DNA of 64,000 nucleotides from Methylomagnum ishizawai. GTDB taxonomy: Bacteria > Pseudomonadota > Gammaproteobacteria > Methylococcales > Methylococcaceae. Below the pieces are notes generated by a model. It saw only the letters and a program-made list of their open reading frames with translations. It did no database searches and had not been told where the DNA came from. The stretch is taken from NCBI RefSeq assembly GCF_019670005.1, contig NZ_AP019783.1, positions 2,108,150-2,172,149 on the forward strand. Direction: 5' to 3'. This document shows, in pieces, positions 8,401 to 20,131 of the stretch. Position 1 is the stretch's first letter, and every line of letters begins with the position of its first letter. A program made the position numbers and the translations under genes.

Positions 8401-11400
8401 CGCCCACGCAGCCGGATGGCCGCGATTCCACCGCCGCAGCCGAGCGGATCGGGCTGGCGTCCAGCGGCCATCCCCAGTTCTTCGAATGGCGGCATCGGCG
8501 GCTGGACGGCACCGAGTTCGACGCCGAGGTGCGGCTGACGGCGTTCGAGATCGACGGCAAGGTCATGCACCAGGGCGTGGTGCGCGATATCACCGAGCAG
8601 AAGCGGGCGGCGCGGTCCATCGCCGGGGAAGCCGTCCGGCGGCGCGTATTGTTCGAGCAATCCTCCGACGGCATCGTGGTCATCGACGCGGAGGGCGGGG
8701 TTTGCGAAGCCAACCGGCGCTATTGCGAGATGCTGGGCTATTCCGCCGCCGAAATCCTAAGCTTGCATGTCTGGGATTGGGACATGCGTTGGGGCCGCCT
8801 TGAGCTGGAGGCGATGTTGCGGCGGGCCGGACCCGAGGGGACGTGCTTCGAGACCCGCCATCGCCGCAAGGATGGCACGGAGATCGATGTGGAGGTCAGT
8901 TGTTCGGGCGCGGAGATCGACGGGCGGATGCTGGCCTTCTGCGTCTGCCGCGATATCTCCGGGCGCAAGCGCCTGGAGCGCCGGGAACGGGCGCGGATGG
9001 ACATCCTGGAGCGGATCGCCGGGGGCGTGCCCCTGGCCGGGGTGTTGGATGGCATCGCCCGCGCTGTCGAGGCCGAAGCCCCCGGCACCCTCTGCTCGAT
9101 CCTGGTGCTGGACCCGGAATCGCGCCGTCTGCGCCATGGGGCCGGACCCAGCCTGCCGGAAGCCTACAACCGTTTCTGCGATGGCGTCGAAATCGGGCCG
9201 GGGGTGGGTTGTTGCGGGACCGCGGCGCACGAAAACCGGCGGGTGGTCGCCGAGAACCTCCAAACCCATCCGTTCTGGGTCGGGTTCCGGGACGCCGCCA
9301 CCGCGGCCGGCCTCGCGTCCTGTTGGTCGGAGCCGATCCGGGGCGAGCGGGGGCAGGTGTTGGGGACTTTCGCCATCTACCGCGGCGTGCCCGGCGCGCC
9401 CGGCGCCGACGATCTGGGGCGCATCACCGCCGCCGCCTATCTGGCCGGGATCGCCATCGAGCGCGAGGCCCGCCAACGCGCCCTCAGGGACAGCGAGGAA
9501 CTCTACCGGGCCATCGTCAGCCAGGCCGGGGACGGCATCCTCCTGGTGGATGCCGAGACCCTGCGCTTCGTCGAATTCAACGATGCCGCCTGCCGCGACC
9601 TGGGCTACACCCGCGAGGAGTTCGCCCGGCTCCGCATCCCCGACCTCCAGGGCGGGCAGGGGCATACCGGCGCCGTGATCGCGGAGAAGACGCGGGAGAT
9701 TTTCGCCACCGGCGGGGCCGATTTCGAGAACCAGCACCGCCACAAGAACGGCGGGGTGCGCGATGTCTATGTCAGCAACCGGTTGGTGAACCTCAGGGGT
9801 CGCCATTATTTCGCCGCCATCGTGCGCGATATCACCGAGCGCAAGCGGGCCGAGCGCGAACTGCGCGACAGCGAGGCCAAATACCGGCTGCTGTTCGAGA
9901 TGGCCAACGATGGCATCTTCCTGCAGGACGCGACCGGCTTCCTGGACTGCAACGAGAAGGGGGCCGCCATGTTAGGCCTGCCGCGCCCGGAGGTGGTCGG
10001 CCGCGGCCCGATTGATTTTTCCCCGGAACGGCAACCCGACGGACGGTTTTCGGAGGCGGTGGCCCGCGAGAAAACCCAGGCCGCGCTGGCCGAGGGGCCG
10101 CAGTTCTTCGAGTGGCGTTCCCGGCGGGCGGATGGCGGCCTGTTCGATGTCGAGATCGCCCTGGGCCGGGTCGAGATGGGGGGCGCGGTGTACCTACAGG
10201 CCATCGTCCGCGATATTACCGAGCGCAAGGCGCTGCAACTGCGCCTGGAACGGCAGGTGGCCTTCACCCAATCGGTGATCGACGCCGAGGTCGATGGCAT
10301 CGCGGTCTGCCATGCCCAGGCCGGGCCGCTCCACGCCCGCTTCACCGTGTGGAACCGCGCCATGCGCAACCTGACCGGCTACAGCCTGGACGAGATCAAC
10401 CAACTGGGCTGGTACCGGACCGTCTGCGCCGAATCCGAGGCCCCGGAAGCGGCCCGCCAGCGCATGGAGCGGATGTGCCGGGGCGAGCCTTTGGTGGGCG
10501 AGGAATGGACCATCCGCCGCAAGGACGGCGGGCACCGCACCGTGCAAATCCATACCATCGCTATTCCGGGCCAGGGCGACGAGGCCGCGATCCTGGCGGT
10601 CATGCACGATGTGACCGAGCGGGTGCGGGCCGAGGAAGAATTGCGCAAGCTGTCGCTGGCGGTGGAGCAGAGCCTCAACAGCATCGTCATCACCGACCTC
10701 GAAGCCCGCATCGAATACGTCAACGACGCCTTCACCCGCATCACCGGCTATGGCCGGGCCGAGGCGCTGGGGCAGACCCCCCGCATCCTGAATTCCGAAC
10801 ACACCCCCAAATCCACCTACGAGGCGCTGTGGGCCAGCCTCGCCCAGGGCCTGCCCTGGGAAGGCGAATTCGTCAACCGCCGCAAGGATGGCGGGTTCTA
10901 TACCGAGTTCGCCCGCATCTCGCCGATCCGCCAGCCCGATGGCCGGGTCACCCATTACCTCGCGGTCAAGGAGGATATCACCGGGCGCAAGGCGGTGGAG
11001 CGCGAGCTGGAACATTACCGCAAGCACCTGGAGGACCTGGTGGCGGAGCGCACCGCCGAGCTGGAAACCGCCAACCGCCGCCTCCTGACCAGCGACGCCC
11101 GGCTCAAGGCCATGTTCGCCCTGAGCCAGAAAGCCGCCGGGCTGGATGAGGCCGACCTGCTCGGGCAGGGCGTGGCCGAGGCGGCGCGGTTGACCGGCAG
11201 CGCCTTCGGCTATCTGTACGCCGTGGGCGAGGACGGTGCCGGCCTCGCGCTGCAAGCCTGGGTGGGGGCCGGCCTGGAGCCGCCGGCCGCGGACCGCTCC
11301 CTGGTCCAGGCCGGGCCTTGGGCCGATCCGGTGCGTATCCGCCGCCCGTGCATCCACAACGCCTACCCCCAGGACGGGCCGGGCGACGTCCTGGCCGATG

Positions 11401-13844
11401 GCCCGGTCCAGCGCCATATGGCCGTGCCGGTGATGGGCGACGGCCAGGTCCATTTGCTGTTGGGCGTGGGCAACAAGCCCGCCGATTACGACGAGTCGGA
11501 TATGCACGAACTGCAATTGGTCGGCGACGACCTCTGGCGCATCCTGTTGCGCCGCCGCGCCGAGACCCAGTTGGCCACCGCCAAGGATGTGGCCGAGCAG
11601 GCCAGCCGCGCCAAGAGCGTGTTCCTCGCCAATATGAGCCATGAAATCCGCACGCCGATGAACGCCATCATCGGCCTCACCCATTTGCTCCGGCGCGATG
11701 CCCAGGGGGTGCGCCAGCAGGGCTATCTCGGCAAGATCAACGACGCCGCCCAGCACCTCCTGGCGATCATCAACGATATCCTCGATATCTCCAAGATCGA
11801 ATCCAACCGGCTGGTGCTGGAAAACACCGATTTCGAACTCGACCGGGTGCTGGACAAGGTCTGCGATTTGGTGCGCGAGAAGGCCGAGGCCAAGGGTTTG
11901 GAACTCGTGTTCCGCGAATCGCCCAGGCTCGCGGGCCTGCTCAAGGGCGACCCGCTCAGGCTGGGCCAAATCCTCTTGAACTTCACCGGCAACGCGGTCA
12001 AGTTCACCGAACAGGGCTTCGTCATGGTCAGCGCCCAGGCCATCGAGGAGACCGAACACGATATCCAGGTGCGCTTCGAGGTCCGCGACACCGGGGTGGG
12101 CATCGAGCCCGAGCATCAGGCCCGCCTGTTCAAGGCGTTCGAGCAGGCCGACGGTTCCACCACCCGGCGCTATGGCGGCACCGGGCTGGGGTTGGCGATC
12201 AGTCGCCGCCTGGTCGAGATGATGGGCGGCGAGGTCGGCATCCTCAGCCAACCCGGCGTGGGCAGCACCTTCTGGTTCACGGTGCGGCTGGGCAAGGGCA
12301 CGTCCCAGCCCAAGCGCTTGAATGGCCGGGTCAAGGACAGGCGGGCCTTGGTGGTGGACGATTTGCCGGAAGCCCGCGAAGCCTTGGCCGATTTGCTGCG
12401 CCAAATGGGGATGCGGGTGGACATGGCCGCGGGCGGCGAGGAGGCGCTGGCCGCCGTGGTCGCGGCCGACCGGCGGTCCGAGGCTTACGAAGTGCTGGTG
12501 CTGGATTGGCGGATGCCCGGACTCGACGGCCTCGCCACCGCCCGGCGGCTGCGGGAGATGCCGCTGGCCCGGCCCCCGGCCCCCGTGCTGTGTACCGCCT
12601 TCACCCAATTCCCGCCGGAGCGCGCGATGGCCGAGGCCGGGTTCGAGGCGGTGTTGTCCAAGCCGGTCACGCCGTCCAGCCTGTATGATGTGCTGGTGAA
12701 GGTTTTCAACGGCGGGGACCGCGCGCGCGCGGCTCCCGTCCCCCATCAGGAGCGGGATATCATGGTGCGTAAATTCCGAGGCGCGCGTCTCTTGCTGGCC
12801 GAGGACAACCCCATCAACCAGGAAGTGGCTTCGGAGCTGCTGCGCCGCTTGGGGTTCTCGGTGGATTTGGCCGGGAACGGCGTGCAGGCGGTCGAACTCG
12901 CCGGGCGCAATGCCTACGATTTGATCCTGATGGACGTGCAAATGCCGGAGATGGACGGCCTGGAGGCCACCCGTTCGATCCGGGCCTTACCGGGCCGGGC
13001 CGGGACGCCGATCCTGGCCATGACGGCCAACGCCTTCGAGGAGGACCGCACCCGCTGCCTCGCGGCGGGCATGAACGACCATATCGGCAAGCCGGTGGAA
13101 CCCGAGGCCTTGTTCGCCACCGTCTCGAAATGGCTGCCCTCCCGCGCCGCCCCGGAATCCGGCGGGGCGGTGCCGGAACCCGCCGATCCGCCGGCGCGGT
13201 CCGAACCCGCCGCCGAGCCTTGGAACGCCCTGCCCGGTGTGGACGCGCAATTGGGTTTGCGCGGGGTCCTGGGCCAGCGCGACAGCTATCTGCGCCTGCT
13301 GCGCTTGTTCGCCCAGGTCCATGCCGAGGATACCGCCAAGCTCGGCGCGTTGCTCGGAACCGGCCAATTCACCGCCGCCCGGTTGGTGGTGCATTCGCTC
13401 AAGGGCGCGGCGGGCACCATTGGCGCGGAACGGGTGCGCGGCCTGGCCCTGGACCTGGAAACCGCCCTGCGCGAAGCCCGGCCCATGGACGTCCTCCTGG
13501 GTTTGGCCGCCCCCTTGGAACAGGAACACCGGGTCTTGGTCGAGGCGATCCGCGCGATACCCGAGCAGCCCCAGGCGCGGGTGGCGGTGGCCCCGGATGG
13601 GAACCGGGCGGGATGGGTCATCGCCCGGCTGTACCGTTTGCTGGCCGAGGACGATATGCGGGCGGGCGGGGTGTTCCAGGAGGCGGAGCCGCTGCTGAAC
13701 GCCGTCCTGGGCCGGAAGACGGCCGAACTCAAGCAGTTGCTGACCCTATACGATTATGAGGCGGCGCTGGCCTTGTTGCGCTCGGCCTGCGCCGAGCACC
13801 CCGAATGGCTCGATGGGGACGCCGGGTCCGGCCTGGGTGGCTAG
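5412..13844 (+). CDS. Giant hybrid sensor histidine kinase (CBS4-PAS-GAF-HK-REC2-Hpt)
   Basis: A 2810-residue cytoplasmic-looking hybrid kinase with no transmembrane segment or signal peptide. In order: two CBS pairs (about 10-126 and 140-256); PAS (274-397); GAF (410-560); five PAS domains (573-1193); GAF (1197-1353); four PAS (1360-1863), most ending in RDITERK-type PAC motifs; GAF (1897-2050); HisKA with [16 protein letters not shown] (His2077); HATPase with DTGVGI and [11 protein letters not shown]1 (Asp2365); REC2 ([13 protein letters not shown], Asp2508); and Hpt with [11 protein letters not shown] (His2661). CBS pairs usually bind adenine nucleotides, PAS and GAF bind small ligands or cofactors. 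This layout allows a full His-Asp-His relay. The HD-GYP regulator just upstream is a plausible output. The start ATG 5412 has a weak ribosome site. Its stop overlaps the convergent kinase by four bases (CTAG). Confidence 0.9.
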   Translation: MNAIAHLKLSDIMSARVLGVPPECSLEAAARRMSEARVSSLLVVEGDRPLGILTERDMVRLLCERMPLETPVSGFMSAPLVTAPPDLEFRAAYTLLQRHRVRHLVAVDGQGRAVGVVSSTDFRTHLGLDIFRKIEDLRSVMERDLGTMAPEASLAEALARMLQERREHLLVVEDGRPVGILTERDMPGLLVRHADPARIRLAEVMSHPLHCLGLGTDVAEAAQLMARHRVRQMPVVEADGRLAGVVSQHRLLEKLGIQLLDESWRQGQALHEEKNRAEHRLRLALETTGLGIWEYDHRADRHEWSPEALALLGGDPAAAPRSLDDWLEWVHPADRPRVLDQIEVALSAAHPLSEMEYRIRRADGAWLWVHERARVVEYDAGGRPLHTVGTLADISGRKHSELLLQTQLGFARFLNGEPDRDSLLAAILDSALALPEIDGGGLYWRRAAGDYELEVHRGLSDAFVAQVERVPADSPRAGIIREGRMRCACADPGPHCSDHDLIQGEDVAREGIRALLVLPILVGGEAVACLNLARKRGGRFGTNTLAALETLAHQFGQALRRWHDQEQAAHQRQNLDGLFGAMDDFVFVVDAADGRILHYNHAVADGLGYGPSLLGQPALAAHPGPVREEARRMLAEMIAGERKNCPLPLVRADGAWIEADTRISLGHWNGKPAIFAISRDITETVLSRQALRRGEAMLRAILDSTADGLLVIGQDGAVLACNRRFQALWGVPDALLAEGRDRGLLENVLGQLQDPVGFRREVERLYASDEERWDTLDFTDGRVFERFTRPIEWSGQRARLWSFRDATATRRAQRELESERALLRTLFNAIPDPLWLKDPEGVYLACNPSFERFFGAAGPDIVGKTDYDFVPAGLADFFRDNDRAAAAAGRPCVNEEWLEFAADGYRGLFQTVKTPLFEPERGLIGVLGIARDITALRGAEDALRDSEARFRALFETAADAILVSDGPVFVDCNPKALEVFGCARADLIGATAERFSPPTQPDGRDSTAAAERIGLASSGHPQFFEWRHRRLDGTEFDAEVRLTAFEIDGKVMHQGVVRDITEQKRAARSIAGEAVRRRVLFEQSSDGIVVIDAEGGVCEANRRYCEMLGYSAAEILSLHVWDWDMRWGRLELEAMLRRAGPEGTCFETRHRRKDGTEIDVEVSCSGAEIDGRMLAFCVCRDISGRKRLERRERARMDILERIAGGVPLAGVLDGIARAVEAEAPGTLCSILVLDPESRRLRHGAGPSLPEAYNRFCDGVEIGPGVGCCGTAAHENRRVVAENLQTHPFWVGFRDAATAAGLASCWSEPIRGERGQVLGTFAIYRGVPGAPGADDLGRITAAAYLAGIAIEREARQRALRDSEELYRAIVSQAGDGILLVDAETLRFVEFNDAACRDLGYTREEFARLRIPDLQGGQGHTGAVIAEKTREIFATGGADFENQHRHKNGGVRDVYVSNRLVNLRGRHYFAAIVRDITERKRAERELRDSEAKYRLLFEMANDGIFLQDATGFLDCNEKGAAMLGLPRPEVVGRGPIDFSPERQPDGRFSEAVAREKTQAALAEGPQFFEWRSRRADGGLFDVEIALGRVEMGGAVYLQAIVRDITERKALQLRLERQVAFTQSVIDAEVDGIAVCHAQAGPLHARFTVWNRAMRNLTGYSLDEINQLGWYRTVCAESEAPEAARQRMERMCRGEPLVGEEWTIRRKDGGHRTVQIHTIAIPGQGDEAAILAVMHDVTERVRAEEELRKLSLAVEQSLNSIVITDLEARIEYVNDAFTRITGYGRAEALGQTPRILNSEHTPKSTYEALWASLAQGLPWEGEFVNRRKDGGFYTEFARISPIRQPDGRVTHYLAVKEDITGRKAVERELEHYRKHLEDLVAERTAELETANRRLLTSDARLKAMFALSQKAAGLDEADLLGQGVAEAARLTGSAFGYLYAVGEDGAGLALQAWVGAGLEPPAADRSLVQAGPWADPVRIRRPCIHNAYPQDGPGDVLADGPVQRHMAVPVMGDGQVHLLLGVGNKPADYDESDMHELQLVGDDLWRILLRRRAETQLATAKDVAEQASRAKSVFLANMSHEIRTPMNAIIGLTHLLRRDAQGVRQQGYLGKINDAAQHLLAIINDILDISKIESNRLVLENTDFELDRVLDKVCDLVREKAEAKGLELVFRESPRLAGLLKGDPLRLGQILLNFTGNAVKFTEQGFVMVSAQAIEETEHDIQVRFEVRDTGVGIEPEHQARLFKAFEQADGSTTRRYGGTGLGLAISRRLVEMMGGEVGILSQPGVGSTFWFTVRLGKGTSQPKRLNGRVKDRRALVVDDLPEAREALADLLRQMGMRVDMAAGGEEALAAVVAADRRSEAYEVLVLDWRMPGLDGLATARRLREMPLARPPAPVLCTAFTQFPPERAMAEAGFEAVLSKPVTPSSLYDVLVKVFNGGDRARAAPVPHQERDIMVRKFRGARLLLAEDNPINQEVASELLRRLGFSVDLAGNGVQAVELAGRNAYDLILMDVQMPEMDGLEATRSIRALPGRAGTPILAMTANAFEEDRTRCLAAGMNDHIGKPVEPEALFATVSKWLPSRAAPESGGAVPEPADPPARSEPAAEPWNALPGVDAQLGLRGVLGQRDSYLRLLRLFAQVHAEDTAKLGALLGTGQFTAARLVVHSLKGAAGTIGAERVRGLALDLETALREARPMDVLLGLAAPLEQEHRVLVEAIRAIPEQPQARVAVAPDGNRAGWVIARLYRLLAEDDMRAGGVFQEAEPLLNAVLGRKTAELKQLLTLYDYEAALALLRSACAEHPEWLDGDAGSGLGG

Positions 13845-16800
13845 GGGCGGCTGCCCGGCCCTTGTGGGGTCCGGCCCAGCGCGGCGTTCAGTCCATCCCG
13901 CAGCGCCGCCAGTTCGGCGGTCAAGGCTTCCACCAGCGGGGCGACCCGCTCCGCGCCTTCCCCCTGCCGGAGGGCGGCCAGCAGGTTTTCGGCGGCGGCC
14001 TGCACCCCGAGCGCGCCCAGGCTGCCGACCGAACCCTTGAGCCGGTGGGCCATATGCTGGATTTCCCCGGATTCCCCCGCCGCCCAATGCTGTGCCAACC
14101 GTTCCGGCGCTGTCCCGTACTGTTCCAGGAACATCCCCAGCAGGTGCAGGTACAGCTCCCTGTTGCCCAGCAGATTTTCAAGGCCCGTGCCGATATCCAG
14201 GCCCGGCACGGCGGCCAAGCGCCGTGCCCATTCCATATCGCACTGGGCCGGGCCGGGCGGCGGCGGGACGGGGTCCGGCGCGTTGCGGGGCGGTAGCCAA
14301 TGCAGCAAGGCGGTGTACAGCGTTTCCGGTTCCACCGGCTTGGCGATGAAATCGTCCATGCCCGCCAAGCGGCAGGCTTCCCGGTCCTCGGCGAAGGCGT
14401 TGGCGGTCATCGCCAGGATGGGCGTCCCGGCCCGGTCCGGCAAGGCCCGGATCGAGCGGGTGGCTTCCAGGCCGTCCATCTCCGGCATCCGCACATCCAT
14501 CAGGATCAGGTCGTAGCCGGTGGTCCCGGCCTTCCGCACGGCCTCGCCGCCATGCGCCGCCGTGTCCACCGCGAGCCCCGCCACGCGCAGCAATTCCACC
14601 GCGACTTCCCGGTTGATATCGTGGTCTTCCGCCAGCAGCACCCGCGCTCCGCCATGCCGTTGGCGCAAGGTTTCGGCTTGGGACGCCCTGGGATGGCGGG
14701 GGCCGGGCCTGGATTCCCGCCCCCGTTCCAGCCAGGCCGTGAACCAGAACACGCTGCCCCCGCCAGGACGGTTCTCCACGCCCGCCTCGCCGCCCATGAG
14801 CCGGGCCAGGCGGCGGGTGATCGCCAGCCCCAGCCCGGTGCCGCCGTATTTCCGGGTGGTGGAACTGTCGGCCTGCTCGAAATCCTTGAACAGGTGGCCG
14901 AGCTGGTCGGCCGCGATGCCGATGCCGGTGTCCCGCGCCTCGAAGCGCACCAGCAGGCCGCCGTCCTCCCGCGTCGCCACGAGATGGGCGCCGAGGCCGA
15001 TGCCGCCCCGCTCGGTGAATTTCACGGCGTTGCCCGCGTAGTTGAGCAGGGCTTGGCGCAGCCGGGTCGGATCGCCCCGCAGCCAGTCCGGCACATCGCC
15101 GGCGTCCACCGTCAGGCGCAGGCCCTTTTCCGCCGCCTGGCTGGAAATCAGCGCCCCGACCTGTTCCAGCACCGAGGCCAGGGGAAAATCCACCACCTCC
15201 AGTTCCAAGCGTCCGGCGTCGATCTTGGAGAGGTCCAGGATATCGTTGAGGACGGCCAGCAGATGGCGGGAGGCCGCGTCGATCTTGTCGAGGCGGTCCA
15301 GTTGCTCCGCCGTGGGCCGGTCGTGCCGGATCAGGTGGGTCAATCCCAGGATGGCGTTCATGGGGGTGCGGATCTCGTGGCTCATATTGGCCAGGAAGGC
15401 GCTCTTGGCGCGGTTGGCGGCTTCGGCGGCGTTGCGGGTGGCGGTCAGTTCGGCGGTGCGGCTCGCCACCAGTTCCTCCAGGTGGTGGCGGTGGCGTTCC
15501 AATTCCTGGGCGTCGCGCATCTTCTCGGTGATATCCTCCTTGATCCCCAGATAATGGGTGATGCGTCCATCCGGCTGGCGGATCGGGCTGATATGGGCGG
15601 ATTCGACATATTCCACGCCATCCTTGCGGCGGTTGCGGAAGATGCCGTTCCAGGTCTCGCCGCGCTCGAGGACGGCCCACACGGCGCTGTCGTCCTGGGC
15701 CGGGTCCGCGCCCAGGAAGCGGATATCGCGGCCCATGACCTCCGCCGCCACGTAGCCGGTCATGGACTCGAAGCCGGCGTTGACATATTCGATCCGGCCT
15801 CCGAGGTCGGTGATGACGATGCTTTCCGGGCTTTGCCGCACCGCCAGCGATAATTTGAGCAAGCGGTCCTCGGCCTCCTTGCGCTCGGTGATATCCTCGT
15901 ACACCCCCAACACGCCGATGATGTCCCCCGCCGCGTTGCGGAGCGGGGCTTTCGAGGTGCGTATCCAGGTCATGCCGCCCGCGTCGTCGGGCTGGGGTTC
16001 CTCGTACAGCAGCTTGGCCACGCCGGATTCCATCACCTGCCGGTCGTCGGCGACATAGCGCTCCGCCTGTTCGCGCCATCCCAGTTGGGTATCGTCCTTG
16101 CCGACCAGGTCGGCGGGGGAGTCCAGCCCGGCGTCCTGGGCGAACAAGGTGTTGCAACCGATGAAGCGGGAAAGCCGGTCCTTCCAGAAGACCCGCATCG
16201 GCAGGGTTTCCAGCACGGTTTGCAACAGGTTGTGGGATTCCTTCAAGGCGGCCTGGGCTTCGATGCGCCCGGTGATATCCTGGATCAAGGCGACGAACTG
16301 TCCGGGGGCCGGGCTGTAGCTGTAGGCGGAATACCAGCGCTGGTTGCCGGGGATGAAGATTTCCCCGTGTTGGGAACGGCCCGAGGCCGTGATTTCCCGG
16401 CAGGATTCGATCCAGGATTCCCCGATCTCCGGCCAGACTTCCCGGACCCGGTGGCCTATCCAGCGTTCGCGGGGTATCCCGGTGATCCGCTCGAAGGCCG
16501 GATTCACTTCCAGGAAGCGGTAATCCACCACGTCTCCCTGCCCATCGCGCACGATCTCGTGCAGGGCGAAACCCAGCGGCATATGGGTATAGAGCGATAC
16601 TAGGCGGGATTCGCTTTCCCGCCGCGCCGCCACTTCCTGGCGCAAGCGCGAAACCCAATAGGCGAACAGCAGGAATAGCGCGGCCAGGGCGATGCCGTAT
16701 TTCAGCACGGTTTCCGCCCTGATGCCTTGTTCGATCCGCAGGCCCATCCAATGATTGATGATTTCGGCCCGGTCGCTGTGGGAAATATCGGCCAGGGTTT

Positions 16801-18472
16801 TCTCCATGATCGATTTCAATTGGGGCTGGGATTTCACCACCGCGATGCTATTGGCGTTTTGATAAGGGGTTTGTCCCGCGAAGCTCAGGTTCAAAAACCC
16901 CTGTTGCTTGATGGTATAGCTGGCGGAGGCGGCATCTCCGATATAGGCGTCGGCCTTGCCTTCCAAAACCCATTCCAGGGCTTGCCTGACGTTATCGGCG
17001 GCCACCAATTCAATGAAGGGATAATCCCGGTCCAGGCGCTCCTGCACGAAATAGCCCTGTTGTATCGATACCCGTTTGCCGACTAGGCGATCCAGGCTGC
17101 CGATATAACCATGGCGGTTATCGTTGATAATGATGACCGGGTTGGTGACATAGGGCTGGGTGAAACTGAGGTAGCGTTCCCGGTCCGGGGTGCTGACCGC
17201 CTCGCTGAGCATGTCCACCTCCCCATGCCGGGCCATCTCCAGGATTTCGTGCCAGGGCTTGTCCTTGACGAGCGCGAATTTCACGCCCAGCCGTTTTTCT
17301 ATCGCGGCCATGAAATCGGCCGCCATGCCCGTATATTGGCCGTTGCCGTCGATCCATTCGTAGGGGGCGAAATCACGGTCGATACCGAGCCGGATGACCG
17401 GGTGCCGCCCCAGCCAGGCGTGTTCCTCGGCGCTCAATTCCAGGGCGCTGGGGGGGCCGTGGACGAATTCGCGCAGTTTGGTTTCGCCCATCGACTGGGC
17501 CAGCCCGAGTCCGTGGAAGATATTGGCGATACCGCGCAGGCGCTCGATATCGAGCCGGCCCAGGGGGATGGCATCCGGCAGGATTTGCTTGCGGCATTGG
17601 CGGGCCTCGAACCGTAATTGTTCCAGGCCGTGTCGGCTGTGGTAATGGGTTTTGATGGTTTGGATCACCGCCTCGGGATGGGCCAGGGCATATTGCCACC
17701 CTTTGAGCGAGGCGCGGAGGAAGCGGGCGGCGCGGCCTGGGTGTTGGGCGATTTCCCGCTGGCTGGTGAAAAGGATATCGCCGTAGAAATCGAGCCCATA
17801 GCTTTGCGGGTTGATGATATTGAGCTTGATGCCTTTTTCCTGCTCGAAATAATAGACCTCGTTGGTCAGGTAGGCGGGCATCACGTCCGCTTGGTCCAGG
17901 AGTAGCGCCGCGTTGTCGAAGTTATATTTTATAAAAGTATATCTGTCCGATGTGATACCGCTATGCTCCAGCAGCGCCCGCAGCGGGGCCTCATTGCCTC
18001 CGGTATTATCGAACATGATGCGCTTGCCGACCATTTCATAAGGGCTGATGATCCCGGAGCTGCGCTTGCTAATGAACACCAAGGGATCGTGCTGGAAAAT
18101 GGCGGCCAAAGCGGTGACGGGTACGCCATTGGCATATTGGGCGACGATATTGGAGTCGCCGACGCCATAATCGGCCGCGCCCGAGACGACGCGCTGGATG
18201 GGGCTTTCTTCCGGCATGCGCTCCTGGATATCCACGTCCAGTCCTTCTGCCGCATAATAGCCTTGTTCCCTGGCGGCATAATACCCGGCGAATTGGAATT
18301 GGTGGAACCATTTGAGTTGTAGGACCACCTTTTCCAAAGGGGTGTCATCCGGTTGCGCGAACGCCGGGGGAAGCCACAGGAGCAACCATAACAATACCGC
18401 CCAGGCAGGGGGGTGGGCCAAGCGGTCGGCTGGATGGCAATCCAGTCCGATGGTGGGGTTGGGATCGGCCAA
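13841..18472 (-). CDS. Membrane hybrid histidine kinase with two periplasmic binding domains
   Basis: About 1543 residues. A hydrophobic signal/anchor ([15 protein letters not shown]) precedes an NMT1/THI5-type binding domain (about 45-310; [17 protein letters not shown]), then a family-3 solute-binding domain (about 330-555; [17 protein letters not shown]), a transmembrane helix (about 588-608; [15 protein letters not shown]), three PAS domains, HisKA ([14 protein letters not shown], codon 15377-15379, His1032), HATPase (GTGLGLAI), REC ([13 protein letters not shown], Asp1326) and Hpt ([13 protein letters not shown], His1476). The binding domains suggest sensing of a pyrimidine/amine-like and an amino-acid-like ligand. 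No ATG fits the signal peptide; TTG 18472 or TTG 18421 are the candidates, both without a good ribosome site, and the frame is open to 18721. Sequence 18473-18736 is the divergent promoter region shared with the next gene. Confidence 0.85.
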   Translation of the reverse strand: MADPNPTIGLDCHPADRLAHPPAWAVLLWLLLWLPPAFAQPDDTPLEKVVLQLKWFHQFQFAGYYAAREQGYYAAEGLDVDIQERMPEESPIQRVVSGAADYGVGDSNIVAQYANGVPVTALAAIFQHDPLVFISKRSSGIISPYEMVGKRIMFDNTGGNEAPLRALLEHSGITSDRYTFIKYNFDNAALLLDQADVMPAYLTNEVYYFEQEKGIKLNIINPQSYGLDFYGDILFTSQREIAQHPGRAARFLRASLKGWQYALAHPEAVIQTIKTHYHSRHGLEQLRFEARQCRKQILPDAIPLGRLDIERLRGIANIFHGLGLAQSMGETKLREFVHGPPSALELSAEEHAWLGRHPVIRLGIDRDFAPYEWIDGNGQYTGMAADFMAAIEKRLGVKFALVKDKPWHEILEMARHGEVDMLSEAVSTPDRERYLSFTQPYVTNPVIIINDNRHGYIGSLDRLVGKRVSIQQGYFVQERLDRDYPFIELVAADNVRQALEWVLEGKADAYIGDAASASYTIKQQGFLNLSFAGQTPYQNANSIAVVKSQPQLKSIMEKTLADISHSDRAEIINHWMGLRIEQGIRAETVLKYGIALAALFLLFAYWVSRLRQEVAARRESESRLVSLYTHMPLGFALHEIVRDGQGDVVDYRFLEVNPAFERITGIPRERWIGHRVREVWPEIGESWIESCREITASGRSQHGEIFIPGNQRWYSAYSYSPAPGQFVALIQDITGRIEAQAALKESHNLLQTVLETLPMRVFWKDRLSRFIGCNTLFAQDAGLDSPADLVGKDDTQLGWREQAERYVADDRQVMESGVAKLLYEEPQPDDAGGMTWIRTSKAPLRNAAGDIIGVLGVYEDITERKEAEDRLLKLSLAVRQSPESIVITDLGGRIEYVNAGFESMTGYVAAEVMGRDIRFLGADPAQDDSAVWAVLERGETWNGIFRNRRKDGVEYVESAHISPIRQPDGRITHYLGIKEDITEKMRDAQELERHRHHLEELVASRTAELTATRNAAEAANRAKSAFLANMSHEIRTPMNAILGLTHLIRHDRPTAEQLDRLDKIDAASRHLLAVLNDILDLSKIDAGRLELEVVDFPLASVLEQVGALISSQAAEKGLRLTVDAGDVPDWLRGDPTRLRQALLNYAGNAVKFTERGGIGLGAHLVATREDGGLLVRFEARDTGIGIAADQLGHLFKDFEQADSSTTRKYGGTGLGLAITRRLARLMGGEAGVENRPGGGSVFWFTAWLERGRESRPGPRHPRASQAETLRQRHGGARVLLAEDHDINREVAVELLRVAGLAVDTAAHGGEAVRKAGTTGYDLILMDVRMPEMDGLEATRSIRALPDRAGTPILAMTANAFAEDREACRLAGMDDFIAKPVEPETLYTALLHWLPPRNAPDPVPPPPGPAQCDMEWARRLAAVPGLDIGTGLENLLGNRELYLHLLGMFLEQYGTAPERLAQHWAAGESGEIQHMAHRLKGSVGSLGALGVQAAAENLLAALRQGEGAERVAPLVEALTAELAALRDGLNAALGRTPQGPGSRP

Positions 18473-18736
18473 GATAATATGGGGTTTTGCGGTGGGTGAA
18501 GGGTTTGTTTGGCGGCCGCGATGGGCGGAGTGCGGCGGGTTGCCGGGTTTTGCTAAGGCGCGGCATCGGTCGTCGCCGGGCTTGGTGGGCGCGGTCCGCC
18601 GTCCTGGGCGAACCGGGGACGCATCGCGTTGTCCAAGCGCGTCGGGGTCCCGACCGTGCCGGGCGTTCCTGGCCGGTCCCCGCGACATCCGGGCTATAAT
18701 GCGCCCGCACACCAAAAACACCAGCGGAGAACATCA

Positions 18737-19180
18737 ATGAAAATCCTAGCCGCCGTCATGGCGCTGTTCGCGGTCATTTATTTCTTGCCCGCCTTCACTT
18801 CGAGGACGGACGAGGTCAGCGGCAAGAACCGGGTCGCCCTTTACAAGTCGGCGGTCAAGGTCAAGCGCTATATGCCCACCGACGAGCGGGTGTTGTTCGA
18901 TACCTCGATGGGCATCATCGACAAGATCAAAACCCAGGAGGCGGGACCGGATGCCTTCGTCGCGGCGGTGGACGGCAAAACCCCCGAGGAGGTCATCGCG
19001 CTGGCCAAGCAGGAAGTCACCGTGAAGATCGCCGCCGGCGACCCGGAATTCAAGAAATACACGTCCTGGGAGGATATGGTCGCCAAGCTGACCGACGACG
19101 GCCATAGGAAAACCGTCAAGCCCAGCGAACCCGAGGAGGCGCCTTTGCGGAATTATTCCCGCGAGGGACGCCCGGAATAG
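18737..19180 (+). CDS. Hypothetical exported or membrane-anchored protein
   Basis: A 147-residue protein starting with a hydrophobic stretch (ILAAVMALFAVIYFLPAF) that would act as a signal anchor, then a charged soluble domain rich in Lys, Asp and Glu (VSGKNRVALYKSAVKVKRYM; FKKYTSWEDMVAKL). No family recognised. The ATG at 18737 has a GCGGAG ribosome site just upstream. It stands alone between the divergent kinase and convergent rsmI, so the neighbours say little about its role. Confidence 0.6.
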   Translation: MKILAAVMALFAVIYFLPAFTSRTDEVSGKNRVALYKSAVKVKRYMPTDERVLFDTSMGIIDKIKTQEAGPDAFVAAVDGKTPEEVIALAKQEVTVKIAAGDPEFKKYTSWEDMVAKLTDDGHRKTVKPSEPEEAPLRNYSREGRPE

Positions 19181-19196
19181 CCCCCGTCCCGGCCAT

Positions 19197-20081
19197 TTAT
19201 CCCGCGCTTGAAGCCGCGTCCGCCTGTTCCCCCGACCATTGGAGCGCCGCCCGGTATAGCTTCTCGCGCCGCGCTCCGGTGATCTTCACCGCCAAGCCCA
19301 CCGCCGTCTTCACCGAGCATTCCGCCAGCAGCAGTTTGAGGATGCGCGTCTGTTCCGCGTCGAGTTCGCCGCCGTCCGGCGGCGCGGGCGGAGCGCCTTC
19401 CAGCACCAGCACGAATTCGCCTTTGCGCATGTCGGGTTCCCGTTCCAGGAGGGCGGGGGCCGCGTCCACCGTGGTCATGGCCAGGGTTTCGTAGAGCTTG
19501 GTCAGTTCGCGGGCGATGACGAGGCGGCGTCCGGGCGGGAAGGTTTGGGCGAGGTCGCGCAAGGTCGCTTCGACCCGGTGCGAGGATTCGTAGAAAATCA
19601 AGGTGTGGGGATCGTCCGCGAGCGACCCGAACAAGGCCAGCCGGGCCGGGCCTTTGCGCGGCGGGAAGCCCTCGAAGGCGAAGCGGTCGGTGGCCAGCCC
19701 CGAGGCCGAGAGGGCGGCGATCAAGGCGCAGGGACCGGGGATGGGCACCACCCGGAGCCCGGCTTCGCGGGCCAGCCGCACCAGGGGGAAACCCGGATCG
19801 TTGATGAGGGGCGTGCCGGCGTCGGAGATGAGGGCGAGGGTTTCGCCGCGCATGAGCCGTTCGACCAAACGCCGGGCTTGGGCGTCCTCGTTGTGTTCGT
19901 GCAGGGCCAACAGGGGGCGGTCGATGCCGTAGCGGTCGAGCAGGGGACGGCTGTGGCGGGTGTCTTCGCAGGCGATGGCGTCGGCTTTTTTCAGGGTTTC
20001 CACGGCGCGGAAGCCAAAATCCGCCAGATTGCCGATGGGTGTCGCCACTAGGTATAGTATGCCCCGCTCGATTTCCGCCAC
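19197..20081 (-). CDS. rsmI: 16S rRNA (cytidine(1402)-2'-O)-methyltransferase RsmI
   Basis: A 294-residue tetrapyrrole-methylase-fold enzyme that uses S-adenosylmethionine to methylate the 2'-O of C1402 in the decoding centre of 16S rRNA. Seen: N-terminal GILYLVATPIGNLADFGFRA, the CEDTRHSRPLL motif, LISDAGTPLINDPGF and PIPGPCALIAALSASGL, all typical of the family, and full length. It is divergent from lpoA with only about 50 bases between starts, the same order as yraL-yraM in enterobacteria. Confidence 0.95.
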   Translation of the reverse strand: MAEIERGILYLVATPIGNLADFGFRAVETLKKADAIACEDTRHSRPLLDRYGIDRPLLALHEHNEDAQARRLVERLMRGETLALISDAGTPLINDPGFPLVRLAREAGLRVVPIPGPCALIAALSASGLATDRFAFEGFPPRKGPARLALFGSLADDPHTLIFYESSHRVEATLRDLAQTFPPGRRLVIARELTKLYETLAMTTVDAAPALLEREPDMRKGEFVLVLEGAPPAPPDGGELDAEQTRILKLLLAECSVKTAVGLAVKITGARREKLYRAALQWSGEQADAASSAG

Positions 20082-20131
20082 TTGCCCGCCTCTCTTTTCA
20101 AATCTTGATTTACCTTCAGGGAATGCCGCCG

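Noticed and set aside
10194..12941. A 915-codon open frame antisense to the giant kinase
   Set aside because: GC-rich genes leave long antisense frames; the translation is low in family motifs and rich in His, Gly and Asp repeats typical of a complementary reading, while the sense strand gives clear PAS, GAF and kinase domains.
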